Of a stretch of DNA of 11,090 nucleotides, positions 1 through 6,171 are shown piece by piece (position 1 is the first letter of the stretch; each line of letters opens with the position of its first letter). The DNA comes from an uncultured Eubacteriales bacterium (GTDB lineage Bacteria > Bacillota > Clostridia > Oscillospirales > Oscillospiraceae). A program made the translations under genes and the position numbers. Location of the stretch: contig UQYT01000053.1 of the NCBI GenBank assembly GCA_900545405.1, positions 1-11,090 of the forward strand, in the 5' to 3' direction. The notes under the pieces are model-generated. The model was not told where the DNA came from and searched no databases. It was given only the letters and a program-made list of their open reading frames with translations.

Positions 1-30
1 GCCAAGGTAAAAAAAGCGCTTTTCTTTGGC
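1..30. repeat. Imperfect palindrome, possible hairpin
   Basis: The segment folds on itself. The outer arms GCCAAGG and CTTTGGC pair through one G-T wobble, and the centre is the perfect 12-base palindrome AAAAGCGCTTTT. No run of T follows the 3' arm, so it is not a typical intrinsic terminator. It sits at the window edge, so it may be the end of a longer element or of an upstream gene's 3' region. The TTTCTTTGG core recurs in the next inverted repeat, which suggests the two belong to one repeat cluster. Confidence 0.5.
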
Positions 31-33
31 GGC

Positions 34-76
34 TCGACACCGTTTCTTTGGGCAAGCACCAAAGAAATGGGGTCGA
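34..76. repeat. Long inverted repeat with 18-base arms
   Basis: The left arm at 34-51 pairs with the right arm at 59-76 around a 7-base loop (GCAAGCA). Across 18 positions I see one A-G mismatch (39/71) and one G-T wobble (42/68); the rest are Watson-Crick pairs. The inner part is TTTCTTTGG / CCAAAGAAA. There is no following T-run and no ORF. Similar TTTCTTTGG-type palindromes are, from memory, common between genes in high-GC clostridia, so a dispersed intergenic repeat is the likeliest reading. Confidence 0.6.
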
Positions 77-226
77 ACGGCAGGACAGGCCATCGACCAC
101 CTCCCAACGTAACGGCGCACACGTACAAACGTAAAGAAAAAGGCCCGCGCTTGTCGTAAAGGCGAGGGCGTGGTAAAATCAACATGGGCCGGGTGCGGGA
201 TATTTTCAAAAGCGCTGGCTTTATTC
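77..226. other. Intergenic stretch without recognisable gene
   Basis: I see no convincing coding frame on either strand here. The only texture is three copies of ACGTA (107, 121 and 129), two of them inside the 7-mer AACGTAA at 106-112 and 128-134. Their starts are 22 bases apart, about two helical turns. This could be chance or a binding site upstream of the secA promoter. Nothing else stands out. Confidence 0.4.
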
Positions 227-255
227 TTTAAATGTTCACATTTGTATGTTATAGT
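227..255 (+). promoter_or_regulatory. Predicted secA operon promoter (extended -10)
   Basis: TATAGT at 250-255 is preceded by TG one base upstream (247-248), a perfect extended -10 arrangement. TTTAAA at 227-232 fits a weak -35 (4 of 6 to TTGACA) with a 17-base spacer. Transcription would start near 262, giving a leader of about 43 bases before secA. A competing pair, TTGACC at 262 and TATCGA at 284, would start too close to the ATG and has a poor -10. Confidence 0.6.
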
Positions 256-304
256 ATGTGGTTGACCCGGTATATTTTGCAAGTATCGAAAGGCTGAACG
301 TATT

Positions 305-3079
305 ATGGGATTTTTACAGAAGCTCTTCGGCTCCCACAGTGACCACGAGCTGAAGCGGATCTATCCGATCGCGGATAAAATCGAGGCCCTTGAGCCTCAG
401 ATGCAGGCGCTCTCCGATGAGGAGCTGCGCGCCAAGACCGACGAATTCAAGGCCCGCTATCAGGCCGGTGAGGACCTCGACAAGCTCCTGCCCGAGGCCT
501 TCGCCGTCGTGCGCGAGGCCGCATGGCGCGTGCTGGGCATGAAGCCCTTCCGCGTGCAGCTCATCGGCGGCATCGTGCTCCACCAGGGCCGCATCGCCGA
601 GATGAAGACCGGCGAGGGCAAGACCCTCGTCGCCGTGCTGCCCGCCTACCTCAACGCCCTCACCGGCGAGGGCGTGCACATCGTCACCGTCAACGACTAC
701 CTCGCCAAGCGCGACAGCGAGTGGATGGGCAAGGTCCACCGCTTCCTCGGCCTCTCCGTCGGCCTCATAGTCCACGGCCTCACCGCCGACCAGCGCCGCG
801 CCGCCTACGCCGCCGACATCACCTACGGCACCAACAACGAGATGGGCTTTGACTACCTGCGCGACAACATGGCCATCTACAAGCAGCAGATGGTCCAGCG
901 CGGCCACGCCTTCGCCATCGTGGACGAGGTGGACTCCATCCTCATCGACGAGGCGCGCACCCCGCTCATCATCTCCGGCCAGGGCGACGAGTCCACCGAC
1001 CTCTACCGCAAGGCCGACGACCTCGTGCGCACGATGAAGAAGATGGTCGTCGCCTCCGTGGACGAGAAGGCCGAGGAGGACGAGGACCTCGACGCCGACT
1101 ACGTCGTGGACGAAAAGGCCCGCACCGCCACCCTCACCGCCCGCGGCACGGCGAAGGCCGAGCGCTACTTCAACCTCGAGAACCTCTCCGACCTCGAGAA
1201 CTCCACCCTCGCGCACCACATCAACCAGGCCCTCAAGGCCCACGGCGTCATGAAGCGCGACATCGACTACGTCGTCAAGGACGGCGAGGTCATCATCGTC
1301 GACGAGTTCACCGGCCGACTCATGCTGGGCCGCCGCTACTCGGAGGGCCTGCACCAGGCCATCGAGGCCAAGGAGCACGTGGACGTCCAGCGCGAGAACA
1401 AGACCCTCGCGACCATCACATTCCAGAACTACTTCCGCCTCTACGGCAAGCTCTCCGGCATGACCGGCACGGCCCTGACCGAGGAGGAGGAATTCACCAC
1501 CATCTACGAGCTCGACATCGTGGAGATACCCACCAACAAGCCCGTCATCCGCAAGGACTGGCCGGACGTGGTGTACAAGAACGAGGCGGGCAAGGACCGC
1601 GCCATCATTCAGCAGATAATCGAGTGCCACGCCAAGGGCCAGCCGGTGCTGGTGGGCACGATTTCGATTGAGAAGAGCGAATACCTCTCCTCGCTGCTCA
1701 AGAGGCAGGGCATCCCGCACAACGTCCTCAACGCCAAGCAGCACGAGCGCGAGGCGGAGATAGTCGCGCAGGCGGGCAAGCTCGGCGCGGTGACCATCGC
1801 GACGAACATGGCGGGCCGCGGCACGGACATCATGCTCGGCGGCAACGCCGAATACCTCGCCAAGACCGACCTGAAGAAGGCGGGCTTCGAGGAGGAGGTC
1901 ATCGCCGAGGCCACGGGCTACGCCGAGACGGACGACGAGGAGATACTCAAGGCCCGCGAGATGTACGCCCAGCGCCTCGCCGAGCACAAGAAGGTCACGG
2001 ACGCGGAGGCGGAGCTGGTCCGCGCCGCGGGCGGCCTCTTCATCCTCGGCACGGAGCGGCACGAGTCGCGACGTATCGACAACCAGCTGCGCGGCCGCGC
2101 CGGACGCCAGGGCGACCCGGGCGAGAGCCGCTTCTACATCGCCATGACGGACGACATCATGCGCCTCTTCGGCTCCGAGCGGGTCATGAACATGATGGAG
2201 AGCCTCGGCATGGACGAGGACACGCCGCTCGACCAGAAGATGCTCTCCGGCGCCATCGAACAGGCGCAGAAGACCGTCGAGAGCAGAAACTTCCAGACCC
2301 GCAAAAACGTCCTTGAATATGACGACGTCATGAACGTGCAGCGCAACGTCATCTACGACGAGCGGCGCAAGGTGCTCGACGGGGAGGACCTGCAGCCGGC
2401 CATCCGCAAGATGATAGAGGAGTTCGTCGCCTCCACGGTGGCGGACGGCCTCGGCAGCGAGCAGCACCCCGACCTCGCCGCGGTGAACGAGGCGCTCGCG
2501 CCCTTCGGCAAGCTGTTCCTCCGCCCGGGCGACATAAAGATAACGCCCGAGGAGCTAAAGGGCCTCACGGCGCAGAAGCTCACGGACATGGCGCTCGAAA
2601 AGGCCCTCGCCTTCTACGACGCGAAGGAAGCCGAGCTCGGCCTCATGCCGAACGGCCAGCCCGTCATGCGCGAGCTGGAGCGCGTGGTCATGCTCCGCGT
2701 CGTGGACGAGTACTGGATGGAGCACCTGGACGCGATGACCGACCTCCGTCAGGGCATCGGCCTGCGCGGCTACGGCAACACCAAGCCCATCGACGCCTAC
2801 AAGAACGAGGGCTTCGAGATGTTCGAGGCCATGATACGCGGCATCCGCGAGGAGACGGTGCGCCGCCTCTTCGTCGTCCGCATCCGCAAGGAGGAGAAGC
2901 TCGAGCGCAAGAGCGTCTCCAAAAACGCCGCCGCCAACGTCGGCGGGGACGCGCCGCAGAAGAAGCAGCCGGTGAAGAAGATAAAGAAGCCCGGCCGCAA
3001 CGACCCCTGCCCCTGCGGCAAGCTCAGGCCCAACGGCCTGCCCATGAAATACAAGGACTGCTGCGGCCGCAACGAGTGA
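305..3079 (+). CDS. secA: Preprotein translocase ATPase SecA
   Basis: This is SecA, the cytoplasmic ATPase that pushes unfolded preproteins through the SecYEG channel. At 924 residues it is longer than the Bacillus protein (about 841). The Walker A motif TGEGKT is at residues 102-107 and the Walker B/DEAD-like VDEVDS around 206-211. The preprotein cross-linking region follows at roughly 230-365. The second motor domain has TNMAGRGTDI near 500 and QLRGRAGRQGDPG near 595. An extra charged segment of about 50 residues within that domain (around 520-575) accounts for part of the length. The C-terminal tail ends in a cysteine motif (C902, C904, C919, C920) that should bind zinc, with a longer spacer than usual. 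The start ATG has only a weak AAAGG at 289-293, 11 bases away, but the MGFLQKLFGS N-terminus is typical for the family. It heads the six-gene set. Confidence 0.98.
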   Translation: MGFLQKLFGSHSDHELKRIYPIADKIEALEPQMQALSDEELRAKTDEFKARYQAGEDLDKLLPEAFAVVREAAWRVLGMKPFRVQLIGGIVLHQGRIAEMKTGEGKTLVAVLPAYLNALTGEGVHIVTVNDYLAKRDSEWMGKVHRFLGLSVGLIVHGLTADQRRAAYAADITYGTNNEMGFDYLRDNMAIYKQQMVQRGHAFAIVDEVDSILIDEARTPLIISGQGDESTDLYRKADDLVRTMKKMVVASVDEKAEEDEDLDADYVVDEKARTATLTARGTAKAERYFNLENLSDLENSTLAHHINQALKAHGVMKRDIDYVVKDGEVIIVDEFTGRLMLGRRYSEGLHQAIEAKEHVDVQRENKTLATITFQNYFRLYGKLSGMTGTALTEEEEFTTIYELDIVEIPTNKPVIRKDWPDVVYKNEAGKDRAIIQQIIECHAKGQPVLVGTISIEKSEYLSSLLKRQGIPHNVLNAKQHEREAEIVAQAGKLGAVTIATNMAGRGTDIMLGGNAEYLAKTDLKKAGFEEEVIAEATGYAETDDEEILKAREMYAQRLAEHKKVTDAEAELVRAAGGLFILGTERHESRRIDNQLRGRAGRQGDPGESRFYIAMTDDIMRLFGSERVMNMMESLGMDEDTPLDQKMLSGAIEQAQKTVESRNFQTRKNVLEYDDVMNVQRNVIYDERRKVLDGEDLQPAIRKMIEEFVASTVADGLGSEQHPDLAAVNEALAPFGKLFLRPGDIKITPEELKGLTAQKLTDMALEKALAFYDAKEAELGLMPNGQPVMRELERVVMLRVVDEYWMEHLDAMTDLRQGIGLRGYGNTKPIDAYKNEGFEMFEAMIRGIREETVRRLFVVRIRKEEKLERKSVSKNAAANVGGDAPQKKQPVKKIKKPGRNDPCPCGKLRPNGLPMKYKDCCGRNE

Positions 3080-3101
3080 GCGGCGGCGGAAGGGAGACGC
3101 C

Positions 3102-3902
3102 ATGTCCGGCTTTACAGAGCGAAAAAAGGGCGGCCTGGTCTACATGACCGCGCCCGTCATAACGGCGAACCACGCCTTCACCACCCGCTATGGCGGCGTG
3201 TCCGAGGGCGGGCTCGCCTCGCTCAACCTCGGCTTCAACCGCGGCGACGAGCGCGAGCGGGTCATCGAGAACTACCGCATCCTCGGCGCCGCGCTGGGCA
3301 TGGACGTGATGCGCGCGGCGTACACGAAGCAGGTGCACGGCACGCACGTGCGCCTCGTGACGGACGCGGACCGCTGCGGCCCGACCGACCCCGCCCCCTG
3401 CGACGCGGACGGCCTCGTCACGAACGTGAAGGACCTGCCCATCTTCTGCTTCACGGCGGACTGCGTGCCGCTGCTGCTGCACGACCCGGTGCGCGCCGCG
3501 GCGGGCGCGGTGCACTGTGGCTGGCGGAGCTCGGTGGGCGACATACCCGGCGTAGCGGTGGGCCTGATGCGCGACCTCGGCTCCCGGCCGGGGGACATCC
3601 GCGCGGCCATCGGCCCGGCGATAGGCTATTGCTGCTTTGAGACGGACGCCGACGTGCCGGAGGCCGTGGCGCGCTGGCTCGGCGGGGACACCGGGGGCCT
3701 CATCCGAGAGAAGGACGTGCCCGGGAAATACCTCGTGGACCTGCGCGGCGCGATAAGGCGGCGGCTGCTGCAGCTCGGCCTCGCGCCGGAGCACATCGCC
3801 GTCTCCGACGAGTGCACCATGTGCCTGCACGAGAAATACTGGTCCCACCGCTATACCCGCGGCGGCGTGCGCGGCAGCCAGTGCGCCGTGATATGCCTCT
3901 GA
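3102..3902 (+). CDS. pgeF: Peptidoglycan editing factor PgeF (YfiH/LACC1 family)
   Basis: This 266-residue protein belongs to the YfiH/PgeF family, formerly called polyphenol oxidase or laccase domain. Members are cytoplasmic zinc enzymes. E. coli YfiH removes wrongly incorporated amino acids from peptidoglycan precursors, and some relatives have purine nucleoside phosphorylase and adenosine deaminase activity. The expected metal-site residues are present: H79 in KQVHG, C121 in FTADC and H138 in VHCGWR. AIGPAIGYCCFE (169-180) and the C-terminal block containing SDECTMC are also family features. The family's usual HAGWRG appears here as HCGWRS, and the C-terminal arginine-rich segment reads RYTRGGVRG. 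The start is set by AGGGAG at 3091-3096, five bases upstream. It lies 22 bases after secA, probably in the same transcript. Which of the two proposed activities it has cannot be told from sequence. Confidence 0.92.
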   Translation: MSGFTERKKGGLVYMTAPVITANHAFTTRYGGVSEGGLASLNLGFNRGDERERVIENYRILGAALGMDVMRAAYTKQVHGTHVRLVTDADRCGPTDPAPCDADGLVTNVKDLPIFCFTADCVPLLLHDPVRAAAGAVHCGWRSSVGDIPGVAVGLMRDLGSRPGDIRAAIGPAIGYCCFETDADVPEAVARWLGGDTGGLIREKDVPGKYLVDLRGAIRRRLLQLGLAPEHIAVSDECTMCLHEKYWSHRYTRGGVRGSQCAVICL

Positions 3903-3907
3903 GACTT

Positions 3908-3920
3908 GGAGTGTGCCATG
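3908..3920 (+). promoter_or_regulatory. Ribosome binding site fixing the lipoprotein start
   Basis: GGAG at 3908-3911 lies six bases before the ATG at 3918. An in-frame TTG at 3906 would overlap this site and place four odd residues before a perfect lysine-rich signal peptide, so the ATG is the better start. Confidence 0.75.
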
Positions 3921-5519
3921 AAAAAACGCCTTTTATCCATCATATCCGCCGTCCTGGCGCTCTCGCTGCTGGCGGGCTGCGGCTCGGCGGCGAAGGACAC
4001 CGAGCCCGACCCCGTGGAGGGCGTCCTGGCCGGCGAGGAGCTCGGCGTCTCGGACGCGGCGGACGACATCTTCTCACTCAACTACAACTCCTCCGCCAGC
4101 CTCGACCCCTACGCCACCAACGACACGAACAACCTCCTCATAAGCCAGCTGGTGTTCGACAACATCTTTGAGCTGAGCGACGACTACGAGCTCTCCTCCC
4201 GCATCATCACCAGCTACAGCTCCGAAAACGGCAGCTACTGGACCTTCACCGTGGACACGAGCATCAAGATGCACGACGGCACAAACCTCACCGCCTCGGA
4301 CGTGTCCTATTCCATCCAGCGCGCGAAGCAGACCTCGCGCTACTCCGGGCGCTTCACCTACACCTACGGCGTCAGCGCCACGAGCGCGGACACCTTCGTC
4401 GTGAACCTCGGCAAGGCGGACTGGCTCTTACCATACCTGCTGAACATCCCCGTCGTAAAGGACGGCTCGGCGGGCACGGCGCGGCCCGTCGGCTCCGGGC
4501 CGTACAAGTACGTGGAGGACGCGGACTACGTGGAGGCCTTCAGCGGGCACGTAAACTACCAGACTCTGCCTGTGGACAGGATCTACTTCAAGGAGTATTC
4601 TGAAGCTGTGGACATCATCACGGCCTTTGAGGACTCCTACCTCGACCTCATCGTGAACGACCCCTCCGGCTCGGGCAACTTCGGCTACGGCGGCAACACC
4701 GAGACGCGCTACTACACGACGACGAACATGCACTACTTCGGCTTCAACATGGCCTCGGAGTTCGTGAGCAACGCGCAGCTGCGCTATGTGCTGCAGCTGG
4801 CCGTGGACAGGGAATACGCCACGGACACGCTGATGGGCAACGGCGCGGTGGCCTCCTGCCTGCCCGTCTCGCCGCTCAGCCCGCTCTATGACGAGTCCGT
4901 GGCCAAGGAGCTCAAGTTCGACCTCGAGCTCTGCGCCCGGCTGCTCGACAGCCTGGACGTCAAGGACACGAACGGCGACGGCAAGCGCGAATACGTCGAA
5001 TACAGCCAGCTCAAGGAGATAGGCATAGACCTCATCGTCTGCTCCGAGTCCGCGGGCAAGGGCGACATCGCAAAGCAGTTCGCCTCCGACCTCGCGAGCA
5101 TCGGCGTCACCGTGAACGTCCGCGAGCTGAGCTGGACCGACTACCAGAACGCCCTCATGAACGGCGACTTCGACATGTACTATGCCGAGGTCAAGCTCGG
5201 CGCGGACTTCGACCTCACCAGCCTGCTCACCAAGGACTCCGCGCTCAACTACGGCAAGATAGACGACGAGAACTACGCCACGTATATAAACGATTTCCTC
5301 GCCGCCACGGACCTGGAGCGTCCGCAGGCCTGCTACAACATGCTCTATTACATCGCCACCACCACGCCCATCATCCCCATCCTCTTTGAGCGGCAGGAGG
5401 TCATCACCCACCGCAACGTCATCACCAGCATGGACCCCACCTCCAGCAACGTGTTCTTCGGCATAGAGAACTGGACGATAACCTTTTCATCTGAAACAGA
5501 CAACGGGGAGGAGCAGTAA
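3918..5519 (+). CDS. ABC transporter solute-binding lipoprotein, family 5
   Basis: This 533-residue protein is an extracytoplasmic solute-binding protein of the peptide/nickel family 5 (DppA/OppA type). The N-terminus MKKRLLSIISAVLALSLLAGC is a lipoprotein signal with lipobox LAGC and lipidated C21, so the mature protein should be tethered outside the cell membrane. The family signature region (LDPYATND through TWTFTVD-like WTFTVDTSIKMHDG and LTASDVSYSIQRAK) and the later GFNMAS...LRYVLQLAVDR segment are recognisable. A loop DTNGDGKREYVE (about residues 353-364) matches EF-hand spacing at positions 1, 3, 5 and 12, although DxDGDG loops are common in this family. No permease or ATPase gene is nearby, so it is an orphan that must borrow a transporter or act as a sensor. 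Substrate is unknown: family members bind peptides, but also sugars, nickel or other ligands. It is 15 bases after pgeF. Confidence 0.9.
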   Translation: MKKRLLSIISAVLALSLLAGCGSAAKDTEPDPVEGVLAGEELGVSDAADDIFSLNYNSSASLDPYATNDTNNLLISQLVFDNIFELSDDYELSSRIITSYSSENGSYWTFTVDTSIKMHDGTNLTASDVSYSIQRAKQTSRYSGRFTYTYGVSATSADTFVVNLGKADWLLPYLLNIPVVKDGSAGTARPVGSGPYKYVEDADYVEAFSGHVNYQTLPVDRIYFKEYSEAVDIITAFEDSYLDLIVNDPSGSGNFGYGGNTETRYYTTTNMHYFGFNMASEFVSNAQLRYVLQLAVDREYATDTLMGNGAVASCLPVSPLSPLYDESVAKELKFDLELCARLLDSLDVKDTNGDGKREYVEYSQLKEIGIDLIVCSESAGKGDIAKQFASDLASIGVTVNVRELSWTDYQNALMNGDFDMYYAEVKLGADFDLTSLLTKDSALNYGKIDDENYATYINDFLAATDLERPQACYNMLYYIATTTPIIPILFERQEVITHRNVITSMDPTSSNVFFGIENWTITFSSETDNGEEQ

Positions 5520-5900
5520 ATGACAGACAGAGAGCTTATGGACAGGGCGCGCGAGGCCGCGCAGAACGCCTACGCGCCGTATTCGCAGTTTCCCGTGGGC
5601 GCGGCGATAGAGTGCTCGGACGGGACGGTTTTCACCGGCTGCAACGTGGAGAACGCGGCCCTCGGCAGCACCATCTGCGCGGAGCGCACCGCCGCCTGCA
5701 AGGCCGTCAGCGAGGGTCACCGCGACTTCGTGCGCGTGGCCATCTGGGGCGAGGGCAAGGATTACTGCATGCCCTGCGGCGCCTGCCGCCAGTTCCTCTC
5801 GGAGTTTTCGGACTCCATGGAGGTGCTCTGCGCCAAGGCGGGCGGCCGCTATGTGAGCTACCGGCTCAACCAGCTCCTGCCGCACACCTTCAACTACTGA
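5520..5900 (+). CDS. cdd: Cytidine deaminase
   Basis: This enzyme deaminates cytidine and deoxycytidine to uridine and deoxyuridine in pyrimidine salvage. At 126 residues it is the size of the homotetrameric bacterial form. All catalytic features are visible: CAER at 53-56 (zinc ligand C53, proton-shuttling E55, and R56 as in tetrameric enzymes) and PCGACR at 85-90 (zinc ligands C86 and C89). The substrate-binding FPVGAAIE (24-31) and GCNVENA (40-46) are intact. The ATG follows the TAA of the lipoprotein gene with no gap, and the ribosome site GGGGAGGAG (5505-5513) lies in that gene's last codons, six bases from the start. Translation of the two is therefore likely coupled. This link to a binding protein hints at, but does not prove, a nucleoside-related role for the lipoprotein. 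Confidence 0.97.
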   Translation: MTDRELMDRAREAAQNAYAPYSQFPVGAAIECSDGTVFTGCNVENAALGSTICAERTAACKAVSEGHRDFVRVAIWGEGKDYCMPCGACRQFLSEFSDSMEVLCAKAGGRYVSYRLNQLLPHTFNY

Positions 5901-5901
5901 C

Positions 5902-6171
5902 ATGGAGCTTGAGCAGCTTCGGATATTCTGCGCGGCCGCGGAGAGGGGCAGCCTGTCCCGCGCCGCATCCGCGCTCTATATAAGCCACTCCACCGTCTCC
6001 CGGGCCGTCTCGGCGCTGGAGGCCTCGGTCGGCGCGGAGCTCTTTTCGCGCGACAGCCGGGGCGTCACGCTGACGGAGGCCGGGCAGGTGCTCTTCGAGG
6101 GCGCGCAGCAGCTGCTGCGCCTCGCCGAGGAGCTGGAGGGCAAAGTCAGAAACACAGGAGGAAAGATATGA
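5902..6171 (+). CDS. LysR-type DNA-binding domain alone (mini-LysR)
   Basis: The 89 residues match the N-terminal winged helix-turn-helix of LysR-type regulators. MELEQLRIFCAAAERGSLSR, AASALYISHSTVSRAVSALE and LFSRDSRGVTLTEAGQVLF are textbook family positions, covering residues 1-65, followed by the start of the linker helix (66-84). A normal LysR protein has about 300 residues, with a C-terminal ligand-binding domain. That domain is absent: the stop overlaps the next start by four bases (ATGA), and no remnant of it lies downstream in any frame. The start is one base after the cdd stop and has no Shine-Dalgarno sequence, so translation probably depends on ribosomes finishing cdd. It may be a functional stand-alone DNA-binding protein, able to dimerise through the linker helix, or a fossil kept for coupling. 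Target genes are unknown. Confidence 0.8.
   Translation: MELEQLRIFCAAAERGSLSRAASALYISHSTVSRAVSALEASVGAELFSRDSRGVTLTEAGQVLFEGAQQLLRLAEELEGKVRNTGGKI

Noticed and set aside
262..289. TTGACC...TATCGA as an alternative secA promoter
   Set aside because: The -10 matches poorly and the start would fall about ten bases before the ATG, removing the ribosome site.
314..2467. 717-residue open frame on the - strand across secA
   Set aside because: It is the antisense shadow of a strongly supported secA. The translation is low-complexity (V, L, H, D, G), with no domain, and arises from GC-rich third positions.
3906..3917. TTG start four codons upstream of the lipoprotein ATG
   Set aside because: It would overlap the GGAG ribosome site and add MECA before a standard lipoprotein signal.
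5250..5520. Possible signs of CRISPR, phage or transposon in the window
   Set aside because: No regularly spaced repeats, integrase or transposase frames, or target-site duplications were seen anywhere in the window; all genes are of chromosomal housekeeping or regulatory type.
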